64,000 nt of DNA from positions 14,695 through 78,694 of the forward strand of contig UREY01000007.1 in NCBI GenBank assembly GCA_900546915.1. Reading direction: 5' to 3'. Shown piece after piece: positions 46,188 to 54,204 of the stretch. A program made the translations under genes and the position numbers. Below the pieces are notes generated by a model. It had not been told where the DNA came from and made no database searches. It saw nothing but the letters and a program-made list of their open reading frames with translations. The DNA comes from an uncultured Eubacteriales bacterium. Lineage in GTDB: Bacteria; Bacillota; Clostridia; Oscillospirales; Oscillospiraceae. The number at the start of each line of letters is the position of its first letter. Position 1 is the first letter of the stretch.

Positions 46188-47678
46188 ATGAACTGTAAAC
46201 ACTGCCAAGCTCCCCTGGAGGACGGCAATTGGATCTGCCCCAGCTGCGGCTGGGACAACACGCCGGAGGAGGAAGATTCCGACCCCGTCCTTCCGGAAGA
46301 AAATACTGTGCAGGAAGATTCCCTTTCGCCGGACGAATCCCCCACGGATTCTCCGGAGGAGCTCCCCGCTCCGGAATCCAAACCGGTGAATCAAAAGAAA
46401 CTGGCTCTGGTAATCGGCGGCATTGTGCTACTTCTGGCTTTGGTCGCCGTGGCGGTTTGGGCGCTGACCCGCCAAGACCGGCAAGCCGAGTCTCCTGCCT
46501 CCGAGTCCACCACCGCCCCCAGCGAAACCCTAAGCCCGGAAGAAACCGTGGAGCCCACCGGCGTTTTGTCTCGGGAGGCATACGCCTATGAAGGCGAGGA
46601 CATTACACCGGAGCTCAGCAAGGTCGTGTCCACCATGGACGACGCCACCTTGACCAACGGCCTGCTGCAGATTCTCTATTGGAGATCCTACTACGATTTT
46701 CTCAACACCTACAGCAGTTACCTCTCCTACATGGGGCTCAACACAACCCAACCGCTCAGTGAACAGACCTGCAGCTTGACCGGCACCTCCATGACCTGGG
46801 AGCAGTACTTCCTGGAAAATGCCCTGATGACCTGGGCCCAACACCAGGCCCTGTACAACGAGGCCAAAGCAAACGGCTATACCCTCAGCGAGGAGGCCCA
46901 GACACAGCTGGATACCAGCGCCGAGCAGCTGGCAACCAGCGCCCAGCAATATGGCTTCGACTCCGTCCAGGCAATGCTGGAGGCTGATTTCGGCGCCGGC
47001 GTCACGGAGGAAACCTATCAGGCCTATCTGGAGCTGTATCTGACCAGTATGGATTATTACTTCACGCAAATGGACGCCATGGCTCCCAGCGAGGAGGAAG
47101 TGGAGGCCTACTACCAGGAGAACGAGGAGAGCTTCACCCAGCAGGGCATCGAGCAGGACGACACGCCCGCCACCATCAGCGTCCGCCATATCTTGATCCA
47201 GCCGGAAGGAGATATGGAAGGCACGGATGACAGCGGCAACGCCGTCTATTCCGAAGAACAGCTGGCCGAAGCCAAGGATAAGGCCCAGGAGCTCTACGAC
47301 CAATGGCTCGCCGGTGAAGCGACGGAAACCAGCTTCGCCGATCTGGTCGCAGACAATTCCGCCGATGCAGGGTCTGTTTCCAACGGAGGTCTGTATGAAG
47401 ATGTGACGCCCGGTCAAATGGTAGACGCATTCAACGATTGGTGCTTTGATCCGGCCCGCAAGCCCGGCGATACCGGTTTGGTAGAGACCAGCTTCGGCTG
47501 TCATATCATGTACTTCGTCAGCGCCAGCGAGGAGACCTATTGGTACTACGCCGCCCGGTCCTCTCTGGGTCAGGAGCGAAGCACGCAGTACCTGCAGGAT
47601 TGCTTGGACCGTCACCCCTACGAGACGGACTTTGACGCCATTGTGTTGACCCAGGTGGAAACCAGCACGGCATACTAA
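46188..47678 (+). CDS. Zinc-ribbon, single-pass membrane PpiC-type peptidyl-prolyl isomerase
   Basis: 496 aa. N-terminal zinc ribbon MNCKHCQAPLEDGNWICPSC (CxxC...CxxC), an acidic linker, one membrane helix (about 65-87, ALVIGGIVLLLALVAVAVWA), then an extracellular SurA-like helical part and a parvulin domain (about 325-460: ISVRHILIQPEG ... VADNSADAGSVSNGG ... VETSFGCHIMYFVS). Probably helps fold exported proteins, with the ribbon facing the cytosol. ATG 46188 was chosen for AGAGG and the ribbon start. Monocistronic. Confidence 0.9.
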   Translation: MNCKHCQAPLEDGNWICPSCGWDNTPEEEDSDPVLPEENTVQEDSLSPDESPTDSPEELPAPESKPVNQKKLALVIGGIVLLLALVAVAVWALTRQDRQAESPASESTTAPSETLSPEETVEPTGVLSREAYAYEGEDITPELSKVVSTMDDATLTNGLLQILYWRSYYDFLNTYSSYLSYMGLNTTQPLSEQTCSLTGTSMTWEQYFLENALMTWAQHQALYNEAKANGYTLSEEAQTQLDTSAEQLATSAQQYGFDSVQAMLEADFGAGVTEETYQAYLELYLTSMDYYFTQMDAMAPSEEEVEAYYQENEESFTQQGIEQDDTPATISVRHILIQPEGDMEGTDDSGNAVYSEEQLAEAKDKAQELYDQWLAGEATETSFADLVADNSADAGSVSNGGLYEDVTPGQMVDAFNDWCFDPARKPGDTGLVETSFGCHIMYFVSASEETYWYYAARSSLGQERSTQYLQDCLDRHPYETDFDAIVLTQVETSTAY

Positions 47679-47801
47679 AATCAGTCTCTCTTGCCTGCGC
47701 CCGGAGCCGCCTGAGCGCAGAAGCGCCGGTAGGACCATACCGGCTCCGGAGATTTCCAGCCGGACAAGCCCCCTGCTATACATCCCCGCCGCTTCAAAGC
47801 C

Positions 47802-47941
47802 AAGGGGCTGTCTCAAAATCAAATCTTCTAAAAGTAACCTAATATTTACGGCACAGGAAACGAGTGTTCTTCGTTTTCTGTGCCGTTTTTATGACTTTTT
47901 AAAAGGGAATTCGCAAAAATTGCGCTATGAGACAGCCCCTT
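47802..47941. mobile_element. 140-bp MITE-like element with 14-bp terminal inverted repeats
   Basis: Perfect ends AAGGGGCTGTCTCA (47802-47815) and TGAGACAGCCCCTT (47928-47941). No coding capacity. No obvious target duplication was seen. The inside is AT-rich and carries a terminator hairpin. Known ISs have similar GGGGCTGTCTCA ends, but I cannot name the parent. Confidence 0.6.
47849..47890 (+). terminator. Terminator inside the MITE-like element, ends the parvulin transcript
   Basis: 15-bp stem with one G-T wobble (47849-47863 with 47871-47885), 7-nt loop, then TTTTT. It separates the convergent parvulin and sirtuin genes. Confidence 0.8.
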
Positions 47942-47985
47942 TATTTCCTTCTGATTTGATCCGCGAGCCTCTCGGAGCTTTCCCG

Positions 47986-48699
47986 TCACAGATGGGAAAA
48001 CACGTCCCCCAAGCTCTGGTGAAACACCAAGTCGGCGTAACCGTCGTAGGGCGTCTCATCCCGATTGATGAGCACCAGGCGACTTCCCCGATAAAACCGA
48101 ATGAGACCGGCGGCCGGGTAAACGGTCAGGCTGGTACCTGCCACTATGAAGAGGTCCGCTTTTTCTATGGCGGAAACACTGTCCGCCAGCGTCTTTTCGT
48201 TCAGGCTCTCCTCATATAGAACCACATCCGGCTTGACAATCCCGCCGCACCGGCACAGCGGCACGCCCGCCGCATCCTTGACATATTCCGCCGGATAAAA
48301 CCTTCCGCACTTTTCGCAATAATTGCGCAATACGCTGCCGTGCAGCTCATAAACCCGCCGGCTGCCCGCCTTTTGGTGCAAGCCGTCAATATTCTGCGTA
48401 ATGACCGCCAGAAGCTTGCCCTCCTGCTCCCACTGGGCCAATTTCTTGTGGGTGATGTTGGGCTCAAATCCCAGAGGCAACATTTTTTCCCGGTAAAACC
48501 GGAAAAAATATTCCGGATTCTCCCGATAAAAGCGGTGACTGATGATCGTCTCCGGAGGGTAGTCGAATTTTTGGCTGTACAGGCCGTCCACGCTGCGGAA
48601 ATCCGGGATCCCCGACTCCGTACTCACTCCGGCGCCGCCAAAGAAAACCATGCGGTTGCTCTCCTGCACCCACTGACGCAATAAATCCAAATCTTTCAT
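47986..48699 (-). CDS. cobB: Sirtuin NAD-dependent protein deacylase
   Basis: 237 aa. Sir2 motifs: GAGVSTESGIPDFRS (NAD site), VITQNIDGLHQKAGS, catalytic His in YELHGS, zinc Cys pairs CEKC and CRCG, and the C-terminal GTSLTVYPAAGLI. Removes acetyl or related acyl groups from lysines with NAD. ATG 48699 follows GGGGG; trails trmD by 56 bp and may end that operon. Confidence 0.93.
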   Translation of the reverse strand: MKDLDLLRQWVQESNRMVFFGGAGVSTESGIPDFRSVDGLYSQKFDYPPETIISHRFYRENPEYFFRFYREKMLPLGFEPNITHKKLAQWEQEGKLLAVITQNIDGLHQKAGSRRVYELHGSVLRNYCEKCGRFYPAEYVKDAAGVPLCRCGGIVKPDVVLYEESLNEKTLADSVSAIEKADLFIVAGTSLTVYPAAGLIRFYRGSRLVLINRDETPYDGYADLVFHQSLGDVFSHL

Positions 48700-48755
48700 C
48701 CCTGTATGCCCCCTTCTATGCTGCAACACCGCATTGGGCTGAAACGCCAAGCCTC

Positions 48756-49508
48756 TCACAGGCCCGGGTCCCAGCCCTCCTCTTCCAGCTCCGCCAGAAG
48801 CTTCTTTTCCTGCTTCGTCTCAAAGGTCACGCGCTGAAACAAATCGGGCCGGCGGGCCTTGGTCCTGCGGAGGGACTGTTTACGGCGCCACCGGGCCACC
48901 TTGGCATGGTCTCCGGACAGCAAAATCTCCGGCACCTGCAAGCCGTGCCAAAGCGCAGGACGGCTGTACTGCGGGTACTCCAACAGGCCGTTAAAATGGC
49001 TCTCCTCCTGAAAGCACGTGGGATCCGCCAAAACCCCCGGCACCATGCGGCACACAGCGTCGGTCACTGCCATAGCGGCAATTTCCCCGCCGGTGAGGAC
49101 AAAATCTCCCAAGGAGAGCTCCTCGTCGACACATTCGTCAATAAACCGCTGGTCAATCCCCTCGTAATGGCCGCAAACCAAAACCAGGTTTTCCATCCGG
49201 CTCAGCCGGATGGCATCTGCCTGACGGAAGACATGACCGCAGGGAGAGAGGAAGATGGTATGCACCGGCCCGCCCGCCTCGTCGCAAACATGCTCCCAGC
49301 ACCGGTAAAGCGGGTCCGCCTGCAAAATTGCCCCCCGGCCGCCGCCGTAAGGGTAATCATCCACCTGGCACTGCTTACTGGCTGTATAGTCCCGGATCTG
49401 ATGGGCTTCAATGCGGATAAATCCCCGCTCCTGAGCCCGGCCCAAAATGCTCTCAGACAAGACATCTCCCAGAGAGTCGGGAAACAGCGTCATAATATCA
49501 ATTCGCAT
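48756..49508 (-). CDS. trmD: tRNA (guanine-37-N1)-methyltransferase
   Basis: 250 aa. SPOUT-fold enzyme that makes m1G37 and prevents frameshifting. MRIDIMTLFPD at the N-terminus, YGGGRGAILQ, VCGHYEGIDQRF (trefoil knot) and SLGDFVLTGGE are intact. ATG 49508 overlaps the rimM stop by 11 nt, so they are coupled. rplS, which often follows, is not here. Confidence 0.96.
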   Translation of the reverse strand: MRIDIMTLFPDSLGDVLSESILGRAQERGFIRIEAHQIRDYTASKQCQVDDYPYGGGRGAILQADPLYRCWEHVCDEAGGPVHTIFLSPCGHVFRQADAIRLSRMENLVLVCGHYEGIDQRFIDECVDEELSLGDFVLTGGEIAAMAVTDAVCRMVPGVLADPTCFQEESHFNGLLEYPQYSRPALWHGLQVPEILLSGDHAKVARWRRKQSLRRTKARRPDLFQRVTFETKQEKKLLAELEEEGWDPGL

Positions 49509-49995
49509 CGGTCTGCATCCCTTCAATCAGCCGCACCCGGATAAAGCCTTGGGCGGGGTTGATCTCCAGCACAAATTCCTGTACCGCAGGAATCAGGTAC
49601 GTATGCTCCCCCCGAACCACATAGACATCCTGCCCCGGCATGGTCATAACCTCCTGCAGCCTGCCGATCTCCCGCTCTCCCTCCAGCACGGAAAGTCCCA
49701 CCAAATCCGCAATGAAATACGTCCCTTCCTCCAGGGCCACATCGTCCCGGTTCACCCGGACGACGGCGCCGCGAAGCGCTTGCGCCGCCTCCACCGTATC
49801 CACACCGCCCAGCTTCAGCAGCGCGCAACTTTTTTGTACCCGGGCATTCTCCAGCGCATATTCATGCCCATGAAGATAGACCCGGTCAAATAAGGTCAAA
49901 AACTCCGGCCCATCGGCCCAGGGAAGGACCTTGACCTCGCCTCTTACGCCGTGGGTGGACACAATCTGTCCCGCATCTAAATATTGCTGCTTCAC
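49498..49995 (-). CDS. rimM: Ribosome maturation factor RimM
   Basis: 165 aa. Assists 16S 3'-domain assembly by binding S19. N-terminal RimM domain (AGQIVSTHGVRGEVKVLPW) and C-terminal PRC barrel (YFIADLVGLSVLEGERE ... YLIPAVQEFVLEIN). GTG start at 49995 chosen because AGGAGG lies 8 nt before it; the longer TTG frame contains that SD inside the coding part. Confidence 0.94.
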   Translation of the reverse strand: MKQQYLDAGQIVSTHGVRGEVKVLPWADGPEFLTLFDRVYLHGHEYALENARVQKSCALLKLGGVDTVEAAQALRGAVVRVNRDDVALEEGTYFIADLVGLSVLEGEREIGRLQEVMTMPGQDVYVVRGEHTYLIPAVQEFVLEINPAQGFIRVRLIEGMQTDAN

Positions 49996-50039
49996 ACAAT
50001 TTTCCTCCTGGATCAAAGGATCCCCGGCCTGCGCCGCTC

Positions 50040-52121
50040 TCAGCTCCCTACATTTTCCCCTGGGAGCTCTGCGTTGGCCTGCTGGGTCTGACTGAAATAC
50101 ACATCCATAATGGCCTGGGCCACGCGGGCCAGATTGCCGCCTTGGGCGCCCTTCTCCACAAACACCGCTATGGCAATCTGGGGATCGTCATAGGGCGCGT
50201 AGCACACAAAGGAAGCATTGTCGGAGCCCGGCGCGCTGTGCTGCGCCGTACCGGTTTTGGCGGCTACCGCCACAGGATAATCCCCCAAATAGGACTTGAC
50301 CGTACCCCGGTCATCCGTGACGGCCATTCGCATCCCTGTGGTATAGGCGTAGTAGGCATCGTCGCTGATTTGACAGGTACTGAGAATCTCAGGCTCCGTA
50401 CTGGCCAAAAGCGTCTGGTAATCCGAGGAAATCACCCGGTTCAGAAAGGTCGCCCGATAGCGCACGCCCCGGTTGGCCAGGGCCGCCGTATAAGAAGCCA
50501 GCTGGATGGGCGTGAACAAGCACTCAGACTGGCCGATGGAAAGCATCAGCGTATCTGCGTCGTACCAGCCGGAGCGGCTGGGGTCGTCGGCATAGAGCTC
50601 CGCCTTGACCTCTGCGTTGGCCCGGTGCCCCGGTTCTTCATAGAGCTCCACCCCGGTCTTTTCTCCCAGGCCCAGCGCTTGCGCCACTGCGTCAATGGCC
50701 GGCATGCCCGTTCGGTTGCCCGCTTCATAAAAGTAGTAGTTGCAAGACACCGCCAAGGCCTCTTCCACGTTGATGACGCCGTGGGTCTGTCTGTAATTGG
50801 TATAAATCAGACACTGGGGCGTGTAGCCCTCGGCCGCATACTTGGTATACACGCCCTGGTCTTCAATGGTTGTGGAGGAAGTAATGTCCCCTTCGTTGAT
50901 GCCGGCGATGGTCACCGCCATCTTAAACACCGAGCCGGGGGCATAGGTCGCTTGCAGCGCCCGGTTGTACAGCGGATCAAATTCCGCCTCTTCCAGCTGG
51001 TTGTAATCCTGAAAATAGGTAGACAGCTGATAGGTAGGATAGCTGGCACAGGCCAAAACCTGGCCGGTCTTGACATCCATCGCCACCACTGCGCCGCCCT
51101 CGGCATCCTGGCCGTCGTTGTGCTGTCCGATGCCCGTCTGCCGAAGCTCTTCAATCACCTGGGCCAGAGCGTCTTCCGCCGCCATCTGCATGTTGATATC
51201 GATGGTCGTCTCCACATTGGCGCCCGCCTTCGGCTCCGTCTGGAAGTATTCGGAGATGATATTCCCCTCTGTGTCCACAGTGGTCAGCTTTACGCCGTCG
51301 GTGCCGTGCAAATACTCCTCAAAGGCGGACTCAAAGCCGCTTTGGCCCACATAAGCATCCATGGAATAGCCCTGATCCTTGTATTTTTCCCACTGATTTG
51401 CGTCCATGAGACCAATATAGCCCAGAATGTGCGCGCCGTAGGAGGTGGCATACTCCCGGACCGTAGAGGACTCCACCGTCAGGCCCGGCGTATTGAGCTC
51501 CAAAATTGCCGACAGGTCGTCGGAAGACACGTCCTCCAGCAAGGTATACGCGGACAAGCTGGTCAAATCGCTACGCAGCTCCAGCTCATACCGGAGCCCA
51601 ATCACCAGCCGCACCTCCCGGTCCGTCCAATCATTGGGAATCCGGTAGGCATTGCGGAGCTGCTTCATCAGCTGCGCCGCAGAAATATCCGAGTCCAACT
51701 GCCGGTAATTGAGAAATTCCTTGAAATACTCCTGCCAGACAGCGGGCAGCTCCGACAGAGTATACTCATAGGGTTTATCCAGGGTCACGGGAAAATGCTC
51801 GGCATAGTCGATCTCCCGCTCCTGCAAAAGATTCACCAGCTTCCGCAGGGATTCGTTGGGGTTTTCCGAATTGTAAATGACATAGTTATTGAATACCAAA
51901 TTATAGCTGGCCCGGTTGGTCACCAAAACGTTCCCGTTCCGGTCCAGAATCTCTCCCCGGGCCGCAGTGACCCGGCTCCAGGTAGTATAGGTGGATGCGC
52001 TGTCCGTGTCCGGATCCACATCCCGCACCTGCAAGCCGTACATCCGAAAGCTAAACAAGCTCAGGATTGCAGCAAACAACAGCAGCACCGCCACCGCCCG
52101 GTTCCGGCTTATTCTTTCCAT
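50040..52121 (-). CDS. mrdA: Penicillin-binding protein 2, elongasome transpeptidase
   Basis: 693 aa, class B PBP. N-terminal membrane helix (about 8-28, AVLLLFAAILSLFSF), PBP dimer domain with RGEILDRNG, and the transpeptidase with SxxK (APGSVFKMAVT), SxN (SCNYYFYE) and KTG (AAKTGTAQH). Crosslinks side-wall peptidoglycan. ATG 52121 (GGAGG) overlaps mreD by 13 nt. No rodA gene is in the window. Confidence 0.95.
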   Translation of the reverse strand: MERISRNRAVAVLLLFAAILSLFSFRMYGLQVRDVDPDTDSASTYTTWSRVTAARGEILDRNGNVLVTNRASYNLVFNNYVIYNSENPNESLRKLVNLLQEREIDYAEHFPVTLDKPYEYTLSELPAVWQEYFKEFLNYRQLDSDISAAQLMKQLRNAYRIPNDWTDREVRLVIGLRYELELRSDLTSLSAYTLLEDVSSDDLSAILELNTPGLTVESSTVREYATSYGAHILGYIGLMDANQWEKYKDQGYSMDAYVGQSGFESAFEEYLHGTDGVKLTTVDTEGNIISEYFQTEPKAGANVETTIDINMQMAAEDALAQVIEELRQTGIGQHNDGQDAEGGAVVAMDVKTGQVLACASYPTYQLSTYFQDYNQLEEAEFDPLYNRALQATYAPGSVFKMAVTIAGINEGDITSSTTIEDQGVYTKYAAEGYTPQCLIYTNYRQTHGVINVEEALAVSCNYYFYEAGNRTGMPAIDAVAQALGLGEKTGVELYEEPGHRANAEVKAELYADDPSRSGWYDADTLMLSIGQSECLFTPIQLASYTAALANRGVRYRATFLNRVISSDYQTLLASTEPEILSTCQISDDAYYAYTTGMRMAVTDDRGTVKSYLGDYPVAVAAKTGTAQHSAPGSDNASFVCYAPYDDPQIAIAVFVEKGAQGGNLARVAQAIMDVYFSQTQQANAELPGENVGS

Positions 52122-52690
52122 GATGGACCTCCAATTCTTCCCAGCGCCGACGCCAGAGGATATAGGGCGCAACAGGCCAGACAAGCCCCCAGGCCGCCGC
52201 CCAAAGTAGATAACCAGCGACCGGGGACCGTGCTGCCCAAAAACACGCCCAAAGAAAACAAAATTCCCTGATGCAGCAAGATCCCTGCCCAAGCACACAG
52301 CATCACAGACCAAAAGCGCCGCTGCAGGTAGCCGCTCCGAAAAGCGGACAGGAAGATCCCGGCGCAGGTCACCACCAGCATGGACACCGGTCCCAGAACC
52401 GCTCCGGCCAGGCTCCGAAATACACCGGCGCACAGTGCAAACAGGCCGCCGGCAGCCGGTCCCTGCATTAGGCACACCAGAAGCAGGTAGCCGGGTACCA
52501 GATCCGGGCAGCCTCCTAAAATCCGCACCCGGCTGAACAGCACATCCTGCAAAACCTGAAGAACCAGATACGTCAGAGAAAACAAAAACCACTTTAAAAT
52601 TACCATTCTCTGCCGGTGCGTGAGAAACAGTTTCCCTATGAAGGTCGCTCCTTCTCCCTGCTCCAGCTTTGTCAACAGACGCTTGTTCAT
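52109..52690 (-). CDS. mreD: Rod shape-determining protein MreD
   Basis: 193 aa with five to six membrane helices (e.g. ILKWFLFSLTYLVLQVL). Low sequence conservation is usual; the identification rests on size, hydrophobic profile and its place between mreC and mrdA. Start at 52690 from GGGAGGG. Scaffold between MreC and the PBP/RodA synthase. Confidence 0.85.
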   Translation of the reverse strand: MNKRLLTKLEQGEGATFIGKLFLTHRQRMVILKWFLFSLTYLVLQVLQDVLFSRVRILGGCPDLVPGYLLLVCLMQGPAAGGLFALCAGVFRSLAGAVLGPVSMLVVTCAGIFLSAFRSGYLQRRFWSVMLCAWAGILLHQGILFSLGVFLGSTVPGRWLSTLGGGLGACLACCALYPLASALGRIGGPSWKE

Positions 52691-52752
52691 ACGCCCTCCC
52701 TGAAGTGCCCTACCGCCGTCCGCACCTTTCCTCTGACGGCGCCGTACGCCGC

Positions 52753-53580
52753 TCACTCATGGACATAATGGGTCAAAATAAATACCTGTTCCAAGTTTTC
52801 AAAATCCGCCGCCGGCGTCAGCAGCGCATATTTGGCTACGCCGGTTTCGTCAAAGCCGGCATCGGCCACATAGCCCAGAATCAGATCCCGGGGATAGAGC
52901 GTGGAGCCGGCGGTGACCACCTGCTCCTGGTTCCGGATGACGGCATCCGTAGGCAAATAGTCCATACGGAGCATTCCCTCGGCTCCGGTGGTGTAAGCCC
53001 CCTGCACCATACCGGCATAACCGGACGATGAGATGTTCGCGCTGATTTCCAGGGCGGAATCCAACACCGTCGTCACCGTCGCCCAGTTGGAGCCCACCTC
53101 CGTCACCAGACCCACCACCTCACCCTGGGCGGTCATAGCCACCATATCCACTGTGATCCCAGACCCGGAGCCCTTGTTGATGGTAAAGGAGCTGGTCCAG
53201 TCGTTGGAGTCCCAGGTGATGATATAGGCCGAAGCCAGGGTAAAATCCTCCCGCTCCTCCTTCAGCTCCGTCAGTTCCCGCAGGCGTTGATTTTCCCGCA
53301 GGAGCGTATCTGTCATACGCGCATCGTTTTCTATCTCTGCGATGCGGGCCTTTAGCTCTTGGTTCTCCGCCTCCAGGGCCTCATAGCGGAAGATATAGCT
53401 GTAAATCTTTTGGGCCTGACGGGTCAGGCTGGTGACACCGGCCCGCAAGGGAGTCATCACCGCCTGCACAGCCCGCTGAGGCCAGGCGTCGGCCGCCGTG
53501 CCCGTCAGGGCCAGGACCACGGCCAGCACCACCGTCAAGGCCAAAACCCCTTTCGCTTTTGCATTCAAATGCTTCTTCAA
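52753..53580 (-). CDS. mreC: Rod shape-determining protein MreC
   Basis: 275 aa. Short cytosolic start, one membrane helix (about 11-29), coiled coil (70-115, FRYEALEAENQELKARIAEI) and the extracytoplasmic beta domain with NKGSGSGITVDMVAM. Start is TTG 53580 with GAGG upstream. Lies 6 bp after maf. Binds PBP2 in the elongasome; mreB is not linked here. Confidence 0.93.
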   Translation of the reverse strand: MKKHLNAKAKGVLALTVVLAVVLALTGTAADAWPQRAVQAVMTPLRAGVTSLTRQAQKIYSYIFRYEALEAENQELKARIAEIENDARMTDTLLRENQRLRELTELKEEREDFTLASAYIITWDSNDWTSSFTINKGSGSGITVDMVAMTAQGEVVGLVTEVGSNWATVTTVLDSALEISANISSSGYAGMVQGAYTTGAEGMLRMDYLPTDAVIRNQEQVVTAGSTLYPRDLILGYVADAGFDETGVAKYALLTPAADFENLEQVFILTHYVHE

Positions 53581-53586
53581 AGGACC

Positions 53587-54156
53587 TCACACTCCCAAAA
53601 TCTCGACGCCGAGCCTACGGAGCTGCAAAGTCAGCGCACACAAAGGCAGCCCCATCACATTGTAAAAATCTCCTTCCAGCCGGGTGATGAACAGCGCGGC
53701 CACCCCCTGAATCCCATAGGCGCCGGCTTTGTCCAAAGGCTCTCCCGTCGCCACATAGGCAGCAATTTCTTCCTCCTGAAGCGGACGGAAAAAAATGCGG
53801 CTCACTTCTGTCTCTGTCAAAACCGTGGCGCCCCGGCGAACCGTCAGGCCCGTCATAACCTGATGGTCCCGGCCGGACAAAAGCTTCAGCATCTGCTGCG
53901 CCTGCTCCGGCGTTCCGGGCTTTCCCAAAACCCGGCCGTTGCAAACCACAATGGTGTCGGCGGCAATCACCACATCCTCCGGAGCCGCCTCCACCGCCAT
54001 GGCCTTGGCCCGGCTCACCCGCGCCACCTCCCGGGCCGGGTCTTCCCCCGGCTCCATGGTCTCGTCAATGTCCGGAGCCTGGGCCGAAAAGGGCAGGCCC
54101 AACCGCGCCAGCAGCTCCCGCCGCCGGGGAGATTGGGATGCCAAAATGATCTTCAT
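53587..54156 (-). CDS. maf: Maf/Ham1-like nucleoside triphosphate pyrophosphatase
   Basis: 189 aa. House-cleaning pyrophosphatase for non-canonical NTPs (dTTP/UTP type). N-terminal ILASQSPRRRELL, PDIDE, VIAADTIVV and AGAYGIQG motifs present. SD GGGAGGCG sets ATG 54156. Next to mreC, as in B. subtilis. Confidence 0.94.
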   Translation of the reverse strand: MKIILASQSPRRRELLARLGLPFSAQAPDIDETMEPGEDPAREVARVSRAKAMAVEAAPEDVVIAADTIVVCNGRVLGKPGTPEQAQQMLKLLSGRDHQVMTGLTVRRGATVLTETEVSRIFFRPLQEEEIAAYVATGEPLDKAGAYGIQGVAALFITRLEGDFYNVMGLPLCALTLQLRRLGVEILGV

Positions 54157-54204
54157 GGTAAGCGCCTCCCATATGGGCCGGTCTGCACACCGGCCGCGCA
54201 TTTT

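Noticed and set aside
45885-46394. Leftward frame through the zinc-ribbon gene start
   Set aside because: It overlaps the strongly supported parvulin gene on the other strand and has no SD or domain.
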